Positions 26,373 through 35,507 of a stretch of 64,000 bases of DNA are shown one piece after another (the first letter of the stretch is position 1; the number at the start of each line of letters is the position of its first letter). The translations under genes and the position numbers were made by a program. The notes below the pieces were generated by a model that was not told where the DNA came from, made no database searches, and saw nothing but the letters and a program-made list of their open reading frames with translations. Source of the stretch: Idiomarina aminovorans (GTDB lineage: Bacteria; Pseudomonadota; Gammaproteobacteria; Enterobacterales; Alteromonadaceae). Where the stretch lies: the NCBI RefSeq assembly GCF_023155095.1, contig NZ_JAKNDA010000001.1, forward strand, positions 62,001-126,000. The letters are read 5' to 3'.

Positions 26373-27803
26373 TTGAACCGAGCTTTAGCGATAGTCAGTG
26401 TCATTTTAGCTGCGTTAACTGTTTTATTATCGAACGGTTATGCTGGAGAAACAGAAGGTTGGCTGGAAGATTATAAAGAAATTCGTGTTGGTGTGCCTGA
26501 ACAACTGGCACCTCTGATTTCGATAAAAAATAGTCAAGCTGAGGGCCTGGATGTCGATCTGGTCAAGAAGTTTACCCGTGAATTCTCCGTTAAAATTATC
26601 TGGAAACCCTGCGGGCATTGGCAAGACTGCCTGAATGCTATAAAAAGTAAAGAAATTGATGTTCTTACCAGTGTGTCGTATTCAGTTGAACGTAATCAGT
26701 TCATGGATTTTACGCAGCGCTACTGGTCAATGCCCTGGGCCGCTGTTTCGCTGAATGGCCAACAAGTGAGAAGTGGAAGTATTGGTTTAAAACAGTTAAG
26801 TAATAGCAAAGTTGGAGTTGTTGAAGGTTACAGTATCGAGTCACAGATTGCTCAACTAAGTGGCACTCAACTCATTCAGGTTGATGATATCCAGCAAGGG
26901 ATGAGCTTGTTCCGTAGCCGCGCCGTTAACTTTTATGTAGATGGCTTGCCGATGTTGGTTCACGAGTTGCAACAAAAACCCCTGCCCTCGGCTGAACTTT
27001 CCGTTATCGATGATGCACAAGGCGAAGCGCTCTATTTGGCAGTACGCGATGACTGGAAGCCTTTGGTTATGGCGTTAAATCAAGGTATTGACAGTGTTTC
27101 CGATGACGAGCGCAGTCAATTAAAACAAAAATGGTATGGTTTTGAGCTGGAACAAGGCTGGAGTCATGAAGAGCTGCTGGATATTGCGATGAAGGCCGGC
27201 TCGGTTGTATTGTTAATTATTGTCGGTTTTGCGGTTTGGAACAGCCGTTTACGTAAAGAAATTAAATTACGGAAAGCGGCAGAAAGACAAATTCGACATG
27301 TTGCGACGCATGATGAATTAACGGGGTTACCCAACCGGAACTTAATGCGAGACAGGCTTGAACAAACGCTTAGTCAAAATGAAAGGACAAAAAAACTATT
27401 TGCGGTCCTGTTTTTAGATTTGGACGGCTTTAAAAAAATTAATGATGACTTTGGTCACAGTTTCGGTGACGAATTGCTGGTAAAGGCTGCACATAGAATG
27501 AATAGCCTGCTGCGTCGCTCCGATACGGTTTGTCGTCACGGCGGTGATGAATTTGTGGTTATTCTTCCGACAGCAGACAGTGTGGGCTCAGCGCTGGCGG
27601 TATCACGCAAGCTGGTAGTGCAATTAGCAAAGCCTTACAAAGTAAAGAAAAAGTCGCTTGATATTAGTGTTTCAATTGGTGTTAGTTTATACCCCCAGCA
27701 CGGCTTGACGGTGGATGAGTTATTACGCTCTGCGGATAAAGCGATGTACCGGGCAAAAGCGGCTGGCAAAAATGATGTACGTCTTGCTGGCGACGACGGA
27801 TGA
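26373..27803 (+). CDS. Diguanylate cyclase with periplasmic solute-binding sensor domain
   Basis: 476-residue membrane sensor. A signal/anchor sequence (~1-24) leads into a bacterial SBP-type-3 domain (~35-265; IRVGVPEQLAPLISIKNSQA, LTSVSYSVERNQFMDFTQRY). A transmembrane helix (~275-293, GSVVLLIIVGFAVWNS) and a GGDEF domain (~310-470) follow. The active site GGDEF is intact at 390-394, and an RRSD autoinhibitory I-site lies five residues before it. It likely makes cyclic di-GMP in response to a small periplasmic ligand, possibly an amino acid. TTG start with GGAGAG (26361-26366). No EAL domain. Confidence 0.9.
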   Translation: MNRALAIVSVILAALTVLLSNGYAGETEGWLEDYKEIRVGVPEQLAPLISIKNSQAEGLDVDLVKKFTREFSVKIIWKPCGHWQDCLNAIKSKEIDVLTSVSYSVERNQFMDFTQRYWSMPWAAVSLNGQQVRSGSIGLKQLSNSKVGVVEGYSIESQIAQLSGTQLIQVDDIQQGMSLFRSRAVNFYVDGLPMLVHELQQKPLPSAELSVIDDAQGEALYLAVRDDWKPLVMALNQGIDSVSDDERSQLKQKWYGFELEQGWSHEELLDIAMKAGSVVLLIIVGFAVWNSRLRKEIKLRKAAERQIRHVATHDELTGLPNRNLMRDRLEQTLSQNERTKKLFAVLFLDLDGFKKINDDFGHSFGDELLVKAAHRMNSLLRRSDTVCRHGGDEFVVILPTADSVGSALAVSRKLVVQLAKPYKVKKKSLDISVSIGVSLYPQHGLTVDELLRSADKAMYRAKAAGKNDVRLAGDDG

Positions 27804-27827
27804 CATTCGGCGTCAGTCCGCTATAAT
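27800..27827 (+). promoter_or_regulatory. Strong sigma-70 promoter for aspS
   Basis: ATGACA (27800-27805) and perfect TATAAT (27822-27827) with a 16-base spacer, 50 bases before the aspS ATG. The -35 hexamer overlaps the stop codon of the upstream cyclase gene. Confidence 0.7.
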
Positions 27828-27877
27828 GTTGCGCTTCATGAAAACATTCATTGCAACAGCTAGCAGGATAAACGCGC

Positions 27878-29647
27878 ATGCGAACTCATTACTGTGGACA
27901 AATTAATGCTGAACTGGCGGGACAAGAAGTCACGCTGTGTGGTTGGGTCAACAAACGCCGGGATTTAGGTGGCTTAATTTTTATTGATTTGCGTGACCGG
28001 GATGGGTTGTTGCAGGTTGTTTTTGACCCGGACCAGCAAGCTTTATTTGAGACAGCGAACAGCTTGCGTCAGGAATTCTGCGTGCGCTTAACCGGCAAAG
28101 TTAACCGTCGTCCGGAAAGCCAGGTCAACAAAAACATGTCAACCGGCGACGTTGAGCTGTTGGCAGCTGACTTAGAAATTCTGAGCCGTTCTGAACCCCT
28201 TCCTATCGATTTTAACCAGCAAGTGAGTGAAGAAGCGCGCTTGCGTTATCGTTACCTCGATTTGCGTCGTCCGCAAATGAACGAAAAGCTGCAGTTTCGC
28301 GCCAGGGTAACCAGTGCCGTACGCCGCTTTTTCGATGAAAATGGCTTTCTTGATATTGAAACGCCGATGTTAACTCGCGCAACCCCGGAAGGCGCGCGCG
28401 ATTATTTAGTACCAAGCCGCACACACAAAGGTCGTTTTTTCGCGCTGCCGCAAAGCCCTCAGCTCTTCAAACAGTTGCTGATGATGTCCGGCTTTGATCG
28501 TTACTATCAGATTGTTAAATGTTTTCGTGACGAAGACTTGCGTGCTGACCGCCAGCCTGAATTTACTCAGATAGATATTGAAACCTCGTTCATGAGTGCT
28601 GAGCAGGTTATGCAAATTACCGAGCAAATGGCGCGCGAGCTATTTAAGCAATTACTGGATGTGGATTTAGGCTCGTTTCCAAGTATGACCTGGCACGAAG
28701 CAATGCGTCGTTTCGGTAGTGACAAACCTGATTTACGTAATCCGTTAGAGCTGGTTGATGTTGCTGATGTCTTAAAAGATGTAGAGTTTAAAGTATTCTC
28801 TGGCCCGGCGAATGATGACGATAGCCGTGTGGCTGCTATTCGCTTACCAGGACAAGCTGAAAATGTTTCGCGCAAAATGATTGATGAATACACGCAGTTT
28901 GTTGGTATTTATGGTGCGAAAGGTCTGGCGTGGATTAAAGTGAACGACCGCGGTGCCGGACGTGAAGGCTTGCAGTCACCAATTCTTAAATTCTTACCCG
29001 ATGAGGTGATTGAGCCTTTGTTGGAGCGTACACAGGCACAAACCGGCGATGTATTGTTCTTTGGTTCGGACAAATCGCACGTTGTTGCTGAAGCTTTGGG
29101 GGCGTTGCGCCTGAAGCTGGGTGAAGAGTTTGAGCTGGTTAGTAACGAGTGGAAGCCATTATGGGTGGTTGACTTCCCTATGTTTGAAGTGGCGGACGAC
29201 GGCAGCCTGGCGGCGTTACACCACCCATTTACGGCACCGGTTAATGTGACTCCCGAAGCGTTAAAAGCGAATCCGGCAGCGGCAATTTCTAATGCTTATG
29301 ACATGGTATTAAACGGCGTTGAACTCGGTGGTGGTTCAGTTCGTATCCACGAGAATGCTATGCAGCAGGCTGTGTTTGAAGTTTTAGGTATTGAGAAAGA
29401 TGAAGCACAAGAAAAATTCGGCTTTCTGCTGGAAGCGTTAAAATACGGTACGCCACCACACGCAGGCTTAGCTTTTGGTTTAGATCGCTTAGTTATGCTG
29501 ATGGTTGGCGCAAGCTCCATTCGTGACGTTATCGCCTTTCCCAAAACAACCACCGCGGCCTGTGTTCTGACCGATGCTCCCAGTGCTGCAAACCCGGCTG
29601 CATTGCAAGAGCTGGGCGTAAAAAGTATTGTGAAGAAAGACGAGTAA
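27878..29647 (+). CDS. aspS: AspS, aspartyl-tRNA synthetase
   Basis: 589-residue class II synthetase of the bacterial type. It has an N-terminal OB anticodon-binding domain (~1-105), class II motif 2 ([18 protein letters not shown]), a GAD insertion domain (~280-420) and motif 3 ([13 protein letters not shown]). It charges tRNA-Asp. It starts a conserved block aspS-yebC-ruvCAB, with yebC 16 bases downstream. Confidence 0.97.
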   Translation: MRTHYCGQINAELAGQEVTLCGWVNKRRDLGGLIFIDLRDRDGLLQVVFDPDQQALFETANSLRQEFCVRLTGKVNRRPESQVNKNMSTGDVELLAADLEILSRSEPLPIDFNQQVSEEARLRYRYLDLRRPQMNEKLQFRARVTSAVRRFFDENGFLDIETPMLTRATPEGARDYLVPSRTHKGRFFALPQSPQLFKQLLMMSGFDRYYQIVKCFRDEDLRADRQPEFTQIDIETSFMSAEQVMQITEQMARELFKQLLDVDLGSFPSMTWHEAMRRFGSDKPDLRNPLELVDVADVLKDVEFKVFSGPANDDDSRVAAIRLPGQAENVSRKMIDEYTQFVGIYGAKGLAWIKVNDRGAGREGLQSPILKFLPDEVIEPLLERTQAQTGDVLFFGSDKSHVVAEALGALRLKLGEEFELVSNEWKPLWVVDFPMFEVADDGSLAALHHPFTAPVNVTPEALKANPAAAISNAYDMVLNGVELGGGSVRIHENAMQQAVFEVLGIEKDEAQEKFGFLLEALKYGTPPHAGLAFGLDRLVMLMVGASSIRDVIAFPKTTTAACVLTDAPSAANPAALQELGVKSIVKKDE

Positions 29648-29663
29648 TCAACAGAGGTGAAAT

Positions 29664-30413
29664 ATGGCTGGTCATTCCAAATGGTCTAATATTAAGCACC
29701 GCAAAGCCGCGCAGGACGCTAAGCGCGGCAAAATTTTTACCAAGCTAATTCGTGAAATTACGGTCTCTGCGCGCGAGGGCGGTGCAGAGCCTGAAACCAA
29801 CCCGCGTTTACGTGCCGCTATCGATAAAGCTTTATCGAATAATATGAAGCGCGACACCATTGATACCGCGGTTAAGCGCGGATCAGGCGATTTGGAAGGC
29901 GATAACGTTGATGAGCTGACCTACGAAGGCTATGGCCCCAGCGGTGTCGCTGTGTTGCTGGAATGCATGACTGACAATCGCAACCGAACGGTTTCTGATG
30001 TTCGCCATGCCTTCAGTAAACTGGGTGGCAATTTGGGTACGGATGGCTCGGTTGCCTATTTATTTAATAAGAAAGGGGTTATCAGTTACCCACAGGAGGT
30101 CACCGAAGAACAGGTCATGGAGCCGGCTTTAGAGGCCGGAGCGGAAGACATTATTGCTTATGACGACGGTAGTATTGATGTGATGACGACACCTGAGAAC
30201 TTTGGTTCGGTCAAAGATGCCCTGGATGGTAAAGAATTGAAAGCCAATAACGCCGAAGTGACGCAGGTTCCGGATACCCGGGTTGACCTGGATGAAGAAT
30301 CGGCGCGAACGTTTTTAAAACTGCTGGATGCGTTGGAAGACCTGGACGACGTGCAAAACGTTTATCATAACGCCGATATCTCGGATGAGATCATTACGCG
30401 GCTGGACGATTAA
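29664..30413 (+). CDS. yebC: YebC/TACO1-family protein
   Basis: 249-residue protein beginning [20 protein letters not shown], the family signature, with [20 protein letters not shown] and [13 protein letters not shown]. The family was long annotated as transcriptional regulators; newer work links it to ribosome function at difficult peptide sequences. It is located directly before ruvC, the stop being followed at once by the ruvC GTG. Confidence 0.93.
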   Translation: MAGHSKWSNIKHRKAAQDAKRGKIFTKLIREITVSAREGGAEPETNPRLRAAIDKALSNNMKRDTIDTAVKRGSGDLEGDNVDELTYEGYGPSGVAVLLECMTDNRNRTVSDVRHAFSKLGGNLGTDGSVAYLFNKKGVISYPQEVTEEQVMEPALEAGAEDIIAYDDGSIDVMTTPENFGSVKDALDGKELKANNAEVTQVPDTRVDLDEESARTFLKLLDALEDLDDVQNVYHNADISDEIITRLDD

Positions 30414-30950
30414 GTGGCAATTATTCTGGGTATTGACCCGGGGTCAAGGCTGACAGGTTATGGTGTGATAGAGCACCGCGCGCGGCAACTGAATTATCTT
30501 GGCAGCGGTTGTATCAAAGTTATTGGTACTACTAAGGAACCTTTAACACTGGCAGAAAAGTTGCGTCGCATACATGACAGTGTCAGCGAATTAATTACTC
30601 AGTTTAAACCTGACGAGTTTGCGATAGAACAAGTGTTTATGGCTAAAAACCCCGATTCGGCATTAAAACTCGGGCAAGCCCGGGGAGCCGCTATTGTGGC
30701 GGCGGCATGTGCTGAATTGCCGGTAGCTGAGTATTCGGCACGTCAAATTAAACAGTCTGTAGTGGGTAATGGTGGTGCGGATAAACTGCAAGTGCAGCAT
30801 ATGGTGATGGCGTTACTTGACTTGCAGCGTTGCCCACAAGAAGACGCAGCCGATGCGCTGGCGGTTGGCTTGTGTCATGCTCACAGTTCGCAGAACTTGA
30901 TTAAAATGGCAGGCGCAGCGCGTAAAACAGTTCGCGGACGTTTGCGTTAA
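30414..30950 (+). CDS. ruvC: RuvC, Holliday junction resolvase
   Basis: 178-residue RNase-H-fold nuclease. The four acidic catalytic residues are visible in [25 protein letters not shown] and [13 protein letters not shown]. It cleaves four-way junctions with RuvAB. A GTG start immediately follows the yebC stop, implying coupling; the ribosome site would lie in the end of yebC. ruvA follows after 12 bases. Confidence 0.96.
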   Translation: MAIILGIDPGSRLTGYGVIEHRARQLNYLGSGCIKVIGTTKEPLTLAEKLRRIHDSVSELITQFKPDEFAIEQVFMAKNPDSALKLGQARGAAIVAAACAELPVAEYSARQIKQSVVGNGGADKLQVQHMVMALLDLQRCPQEDAADALAVGLCHAHSSQNLIKMAGAARKTVRGRLR

Positions 30951-30962
30951 CGGAGTGAAAAA

Positions 30963-31580
30963 GTGATAGGTCATATTCAGGGCGTTCTTACCAGTAAACA
31001 ACCACCCGAAGTCGTACTTGACGTACAGGGAATCGGTTATGAAATTCAGCTACCGATGACCTGTTTCTATCAATTGCCAGCGGTCGGTGAAACCATAAAA
31101 CTGGTAACCCATTTTGTGGTGCGCGAAGATGCGCAGTTACTGTATGGCTTTATTTCAGTTTCAGAACGTTCGCTGTTCCGGTTGTTGCTGAAAACTCAGG
31201 GTGTGGGGCCGAAACTGGCTTTGGCAATTTTGTCTGGCATGTCAGCAGATGAGTTTGTGATGGCGGTCAATCAGAACGATGTTACTCGTTTAGTGAAATT
31301 ACCCGGGGTGGGTAAGAAGACAGCCGAACGCCTGGTGATTGAAATGCGCGACCGGCTTAAAGATTGGCAGCCAGCTACACCGTTTACCGACAAAGCCCCC
31401 GTTGATAGTCAGGGAGGGGATTCCAGAGAACATCCTGCCGATGCACGAACCGATGCTATCAGCGCTTTGCAATCACTTGGCTATAAGGATAATCAAGCTG
31501 AAAAAGCCTTACAAAGAGTGTATTCTGCAGAACATAACAGTGAGACTTTAATTCGACTGGCGTTAAAGCAGCTGTCGTAA
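30963..31580 (+). CDS. ruvA: RuvA, Holliday junction DNA-binding subunit
   Basis: 205-residue protein. Domain I (MIGHIQGVLTSKQPPEVVLD), the helix-hairpin-helix pair (LLLKTQGVGPKLALAILSG and LVKLPGVGKKTAERLVIEM) and the C-terminal RuvB-contact helices are complete. It binds junctions and loads the RuvB motor. GTG start with CGGAG upstream. ruvB begins nine bases later. Confidence 0.96.
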   Translation: MIGHIQGVLTSKQPPEVVLDVQGIGYEIQLPMTCFYQLPAVGETIKLVTHFVVREDAQLLYGFISVSERSLFRLLLKTQGVGPKLALAILSGMSADEFVMAVNQNDVTRLVKLPGVGKKTAERLVIEMRDRLKDWQPATPFTDKAPVDSQGGDSREHPADARTDAISALQSLGYKDNQAEKALQRVYSAEHNSETLIRLALKQLS

Positions 31581-31589
31581 GGACCCTCT

Positions 31590-32609
31590 ATGATAGAAGC
31601 CGATCAAATACCCACTCAGCGTCTTATCGAACCCGAGGTGCAAGGCGAAGATGAGACGGTTGACCGCGCTATACGCCCTAAAGCCCTGGCAGACTATACT
31701 GGACAGAAACACGTTGTTGAGCAAATGGGGATTTTCATTGAGGCGGCTCGTAAACGTCAGGAAGCACTTGATCATCTGTTGATTTTTGGTCCTCCCGGGT
31801 TGGGTAAAACAACTCTGGCGAACATTGTCGCTAATGAGCTGGACGTGAGTATTAAAACAACCTCGGGGCCGGTTTTGGAAAAAGCCGGAGATTTAGCGGC
31901 ACTACTGACTAACCTTGAAACGCATGATGTTTTGTTTATTGACGAAATTCATCGGTTAAGCCCGGTTGTAGAAGAAATTTTATATCCTGCCATGGAAGAT
32001 TATCAATTAGACATAATGATAGGTGAAGGTCCGGCAGCGCGCTCTATCAAACTGGATTTACCACCTTTCACCTTAATTGGTGCTACCACCAGAGCGGGCG
32101 CATTAACCTCGCCGCTGCGGGATCGCTTTGGTATTGTTCAGCGCCTTGAGTTTTACGACGTTAACGAGCTGACAGATATTGTGGCCCGTTCAGCGCATTT
32201 TATGAATGTCCGCATGTTAAATGGTGGAGCCCGTGAAATTGCCCGTCGCTCCAGAGGTACACCACGTATAGCTAACCGGCTGTTACGCCGGGTACGGGAC
32301 TACGCCGAAGTCAAAGGCAATGGCGATGTCGATGAGGAAACAGCAAATGCCGCTTTGACCATGGTAGATGTCGATCAGGCCGGTTTTGATTATATGGACC
32401 GAAAACTGTTGCTGGCGATAATGGAGAAATTTATGGGCGGGCCGGTAGGATTAGATAATTTGGCGGCAGCTATTGGTGAAGAAAAAGATACGATAGAGGA
32501 TGTGCTGGAGCCTTATCTTATTCAACAAGGGTTTCTTCAGCGTACGCCTCGTGGACGAATGGCGACACCTCGTGCTTATCAGCACTTTGGATTACAGCCT
32601 GAGAAATAA
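31590..32609 (+). CDS. ruvB: RuvB, branch-migration AAA+ motor
   Basis: 339-residue AAA+ ATPase with Walker [19 protein letters not shown], Walker [10 protein letters not shown], sensor 1 LIGATTRAG and the C-terminal winged helix ([13 protein letters not shown]). It drives branch migration with RuvA. It is the last gene of the ruvCAB set. No plus-strand terminator with a U tract follows: the hairpin 27 bases downstream points the other way. Confidence 0.97.
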   Translation: MIEADQIPTQRLIEPEVQGEDETVDRAIRPKALADYTGQKHVVEQMGIFIEAARKRQEALDHLLIFGPPGLGKTTLANIVANELDVSIKTTSGPVLEKAGDLAALLTNLETHDVLFIDEIHRLSPVVEEILYPAMEDYQLDIMIGEGPAARSIKLDLPPFTLIGATTRAGALTSPLRDRFGIVQRLEFYDVNELTDIVARSAHFMNVRMLNGGAREIARRSRGTPRIANRLLRRVRDYAEVKGNGDVDEETANAALTMVDVDQAGFDYMDRKLLLAIMEKFMGGPVGLDNLAAAIGEEKDTIEDVLEPYLIQQGFLQRTPRGRMATPRAYQHFGLQPEK

Positions 32610-32628
32610 CAAATACCAGAGATTACAT

Positions 32629-32654
32629 AAAAAAAGCCCGCATAATGTGCGGGC
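32629..32654 (-). terminator. Rho-independent terminator of the candidate small RNA
   Basis: Minus-strand stem GCCCGCA (32654-32648), five-base loop and TGCGGGC (32642-32636), followed by seven T (32635-32629). The plus strand has no T run after the stem, so it is oriented for minus-strand transcription. Confidence 0.85.
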
Positions 32655-32750
32655 AAACAGAACAACAAGAAGGAAGTTAAATCCAGGGAACAGTTTATTC
32701 ATAAACAATCTAAGAAGAAGGGACAACCAATCTCTTCGTCTCTGATATAT
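32629..32750 (-). ncRNA. Candidate small RNA gene, unassigned family
   Basis: The minus strand has a complete transcription unit with no credible gene in it. A promoter with perfect TATAAT (32761-32756) predicts a start near 32750. A transcript of about 120 nt ends in a strong intrinsic terminator. An internal hairpin GTTTA-TTCA-TAAAC lies at 32693-32706. Two C/U-rich unpaired stretches (around 32719-32707 and 32679-32658) look like anti-Shine-Dalgarno seeds of Hfq-type regulators; they read CCCUUCUUCUU and ACUUCCUUCUUGUUG. I do not recognise it as Spot 42, CsrB, RyhB, Qrr or 6S. Expression is inferred. Confidence 0.6.
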
Positions 32751-32755
32751 TGAGT

Positions 32756-32783
32756 ATTATACGGTTAAGAGAGTTCTGATCAA
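32756..32783 (-). promoter_or_regulatory. Sigma-70 promoter of the candidate small RNA
   Basis: On the minus strand TTGATC (32783-32778), 16-base spacer, TATAAT (32761-32756). No minus-strand protein gene lies downstream before the terminator. Confidence 0.65.
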
Positions 32784-33026
32784 ACAAGAAAAATTAGATA
32801 TTCGCATTACTAAAATTAATGTGTAGTTGCTTTTTCTTGATTGAAAAAAGAACAGTATATTTATAACAAAACAAAAAAACCTATAAAAAACATTGTGTTG
32901 TTATTTAATTGTTTCAATTCTGTCATAAAAAAAAGTCTGCTGATAAAATAATCAGTGGCAGTTATAGGGTGTTCTTTACAAAATATTACGCAACTGTAAC
33001 TTTTCGGAACTTTACTTGAGGTGGTA

Positions 33027-33437
33027 ATGTCTCACTGTAACTTTGAATGGCCTGTTCGGGTTTACTACGAAGATACCGATGCTGGTGGTATCGTTTATTA
33101 TGCAAACTATCTCAAGTTTATTGAAAGAGCACGAACAGAGTGGTTAAGATCTTTTGGGATTGAACAGGATACCTGGTTGGCTCAAAATATAGCTTTTGTC
33201 GTTCGTAAGGTAGAGTTAGACTTGCGGCAGGCGGCTCAGTTTAATGCCGAGCTAACAGTAACGGTCAACGTTAAAAAGATAAAGAAGGCTTCATTGGTTT
33301 TCGAACAAAAAGTGTTGGCGAAGGATGGTAGTATACACTGTCAGGCGGTAGTGCTCGCTGCTTGCATTGATAACAAGGCAATGCGGGCTGTTGCTATTCC
33401 GGAACCGATAATTTCGCGTATTCAGTCAGGGGTTTAA
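33027..33437 (+). CDS. ybgC: YbgC, acyl-CoA thioesterase of the tol-pal operon
   Basis: 136-residue hot-dog-fold thioesterase. The active-site segment YYEDTDAGGIVYYANYLKFI carries the catalytic Asp. The family hydrolyses short or acyl-ACP/CoA thioesters and is almost always first in tol-pal operons. ATG 33027 is preferred over GTG 33021 because GAGGTGG overlaps the latter. tolQ starts three bases after the stop. Confidence 0.94.
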   Translation: MSHCNFEWPVRVYYEDTDAGGIVYYANYLKFIERARTEWLRSFGIEQDTWLAQNIAFVVRKVELDLRQAAQFNAELTVTVNVKKIKKASLVFEQKVLAKDGSIHCQAVVLAACIDNKAMRAVAIPEPIISRIQSGV

Positions 33438-33440
33438 AGC

Positions 33441-34151
33441 GTGCAAGCAGAGTTGTCGTTTATTGATTTATTCATGCAGGCCAGCTTATTGGTTAAGTTG
33501 GTGATGGTAATGTTACTGGGCATGTCGGTGTGGTGCTGGGTGCTGATTTTTCAGCGCAGGAAAGTGTTAAAACAAGCACGAAACGATGCACTGAAATTTG
33601 AAGATCGCTTTTGGTCGGGTGTTGATCTTGCGCGCCTCTATCAGGAAATCTCTGCTCGTGCAAAAAATGCACGTGGTATGGAGCTGCTGTTTCATGGAGG
33701 CTTTAAAGAATACGCACGACTGCGTAACCATTCCGCGGCAAAAACTGAAGTTATGCTGGAGGGGGCTTTTAGAGCGATGCGTGTGGCTCATGCCAGAGAA
33801 ACGGAAAAGCTGGATAATCATTTAGGTATTCTTGCGACTATTGGTTCGATAAGCCCTTACATAGGCTTGTTTGGAACAGTATGGGGAATAATGAACGCCT
33901 TTATCGCATTAGGTGCGGTACAGCAGGCAACCTTGGCTATGGTTGCTCCGGGAATTGCAGAAGCACTTATCGCCACTGCTATGGGCCTTTTTGCTGCAAT
34001 ACCTGCCGTTATTGCTTACAACCGATTCACCACAACTGTGGAAAAAGTTGATAATCAGTATATGAACTTTATTGATGAGTTCATCTCGATTTTACAGCGA
34101 CAATCGTCGGCTCAGGCTGATAAAAGTAAAGCAGAGGGCGAAACGGTATGA
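33441..34151 (+). CDS. tolQ: TolQ, inner-membrane proton-channel subunit
   Basis: 236-residue MotA/ExbB-family protein with three membrane helices: one near residues 14-34 and two around GTVWGIMNAFIALG and LIATAMGLFAAIPAVIAYNR. With TolR it uses proton flow to energise TolA during outer-membrane constriction. GTG start. The ATGA overlap with tolR couples them. Confidence 0.96.
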   Translation: MQAELSFIDLFMQASLLVKLVMVMLLGMSVWCWVLIFQRRKVLKQARNDALKFEDRFWSGVDLARLYQEISARAKNARGMELLFHGGFKEYARLRNHSAAKTEVMLEGAFRAMRVAHARETEKLDNHLGILATIGSISPYIGLFGTVWGIMNAFIALGAVQQATLAMVAPGIAEALIATAMGLFAAIPAVIAYNRFTTTVEKVDNQYMNFIDEFISILQRQSSAQADKSKAEGETV

Positions 34152-34576
34152 TGGTGATGCCGCGCAAACGTCGTAAACCGGTTGCGGAAATTAACGTCGT
34201 TCCATATATCGACGTGATGTTGGTTTTGCTGATCATATTTATGGTAACCGCGCCGTTGATCACTCAAGGGGTTAAAGTTGACTTGCCAAAAGCAACGGCC
34301 GAGCCTCTTGCTGAGGAGAGCAAACCGCCTTTGGTTGCATCAGTTGATGCCGAAGGACAGTACTACCTGAATCAGGGGGACAGTAAAGATACTCCCATGC
34401 AGGCAGACGAGTTAGCGACGTTGGTGGCTGCACATCTGCAGGTTGAACCGGACACTCCGGTAATGGTTAATGGAGACGGTTCGGTATCTTATAATCAAAT
34501 TGTACAACTGATGGTATTACTGCAAAGAGCAGGCGTACCATCAGTTGGTTTAATGACAGATTCGTCGGATAATTAG
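34148..34576 (+). CDS. tolR: TolR, inner-membrane proton-channel subunit
   Basis: 142-residue ExbD-family protein with one transmembrane helix containing the proton-relay Asp (VVPYIDVMLVLLIIFMV). A periplasmic domain follows. The start could be either of two adjacent ATG codons at 34148 or 34151. tolA begins two bases after the stop. Confidence 0.95.
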   Translation: MMVMPRKRRKPVAEINVVPYIDVMLVLLIIFMVTAPLITQGVKVDLPKATAEPLAEESKPPLVASVDAEGQYYLNQGDSKDTPMQADELATLVAAHLQVEPDTPVMVNGDGSVSYNQIVQLMVLLQRAGVPSVGLMTDSSDN

Positions 34577-34578
34577 TT

Positions 34579-35496
34579 GTGGAAAAATCAGACAGTTTAA
34601 CCTTACCGCTGATATATTCGATTGTCATACATGTTGTGATAGCCGCTGTTTTGTTGTTCAGTTTTGAATTTACTCCGTCAACGCCTGACGTGATGGAAGT
34701 AAACCTTGAGCAAAGCAAACTGGATATGTCGGAAGAAATTGTGAGTGCGGTAACCGTCGATAAGTCCAAAGTTCAACAACAGGCGGATAAAATTCGTCAG
34801 CAAAAAGCGGAGCAAGAAGCGGCAGAGCAACGCCGGCTTGAAAAGCTTGAGCAGCGTGCCGCAGAAGCCAGAAAAGCCCGTGAGCGGGAAGAACAACGTA
34901 AAAAAGAAATTGAACGACAGCAAGAGTTAGAAAAAAAGGAAGCGGCAGAAGCTCGTAAGCAGGCTGAGCGTGAGAAAAAAGAAGCCGAGCGTTTAGCGCA
35001 AGAACGTGCAAAAGCTGAAGCAGCAGCAAAAGAAGCGGAACGGCGTAAACGTGAGGCTGAAGAAGCTGAGCGTCGTGCAGAAGAAGAACGCCGTAAACGC
35101 AAGGAAGCACAGCGCAAGCGCGAACAGGAGCAGCGTGAAGCAGCAGAGCGCGAAGCTCAATTGCAAAAGGAAATGGAAGACGAGCGCGCTCGTCGGCAGG
35201 CAGCTCGCCGTCAGCAAGTATTGAGTGAAGTTGAAAAGTATCAGGCATTAATTCAGCAAACCATTCAGCGAAACTGGAATGTTGATGACTCCATGCGCGG
35301 CAAATCATGTGAGTTGACCATTCGTGTAGCGCCTAGTGGGTTCGTTAAGTCAGTTGATACCGGCAGTGGTGATGCCAATGTGTGTCGCTCCGCGCAAAAT
35401 GCGGTATTAAAGGCGACAACGCTACCGGTTTCTGAAGATCCCGAAATTTATGAACAAATGAGTACAATAAAACTGACTGTTAAACCGCAGTTGTAA
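34579..35496 (+). CDS. tolA: TolA, trans-periplasmic linker protein
   Basis: 305-residue protein: an N-terminal transmembrane helix with the SHLS-like region (LPLIYSIVIHVVIAAVLLF), a long Ala/Glu/Lys/Arg-rich helical domain (~65-215) and a C-terminal globular domain (~215-305; YQALIQQTIQRNWNVDD, CELTIRVAPSGFV). It spans the periplasm from TolQR to TolB/Pal. GTG start. The biased composition makes long spurious reading frames on the other strand. Confidence 0.95.
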   Translation: MEKSDSLTLPLIYSIVIHVVIAAVLLFSFEFTPSTPDVMEVNLEQSKLDMSEEIVSAVTVDKSKVQQQADKIRQQKAEQEAAEQRRLEKLEQRAAEARKAREREEQRKKEIERQQELEKKEAAEARKQAEREKKEAERLAQERAKAEAAAKEAERRKREAEEAERRAEEERRKRKEAQRKREQEQREAAEREAQLQKEMEDERARRQAARRQQVLSEVEKYQALIQQTIQRNWNVDDSMRGKSCELTIRVAPSGFVKSVDTGSGDANVCRSAQNAVLKATTLPVSEDPEIYEQMSTIKLTVKPQL

Positions 35497-35507
35497 CAAG
35501 GTGAACG

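Larger units (their letters stand above)
32610..33026. other. AT-rich intergenic region between ruvB and ybgC
   Basis: 417 bases with no plus-strand gene. The left third holds a minus-strand promoter, small-RNA body and terminator (listed separately). The right part, about 32790-33026, is very A/T-rich and presumably carries the ybgC-tol promoter. It includes the palindrome-like stretch CTGATAAAATAATCAG at 32940-32955. I cannot choose one -10/-35 pair for ybgC with confidence. Confidence 0.7.

Noticed and set aside
32636..32654. GCCCGCA hairpin as the ruvB terminator on the plus strand
   Set aside because: The plus strand lacks a T run after the stem; the T run is on the minus strand, so it ends a minus-strand transcript.
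32625..32710. 36-codon minus-strand frame (MNKLFPGFNFLLVVLF...) inside the candidate small RNA
   Set aside because: No Shine-Dalgarno, it reads through the terminator, and its Phe/Leu content follows from the C/U-rich RNA. A leader peptide is unlikely because no minus-strand gene lies downstream.
34670..35308. 212-codon minus-strand frame and several shorter ones opposite tolA
   Set aside because: They arise from the biased Ala/Glu/Lys/Arg codons of the TolA helix; composition is Leu/His/Arg-rich and they have no start context.
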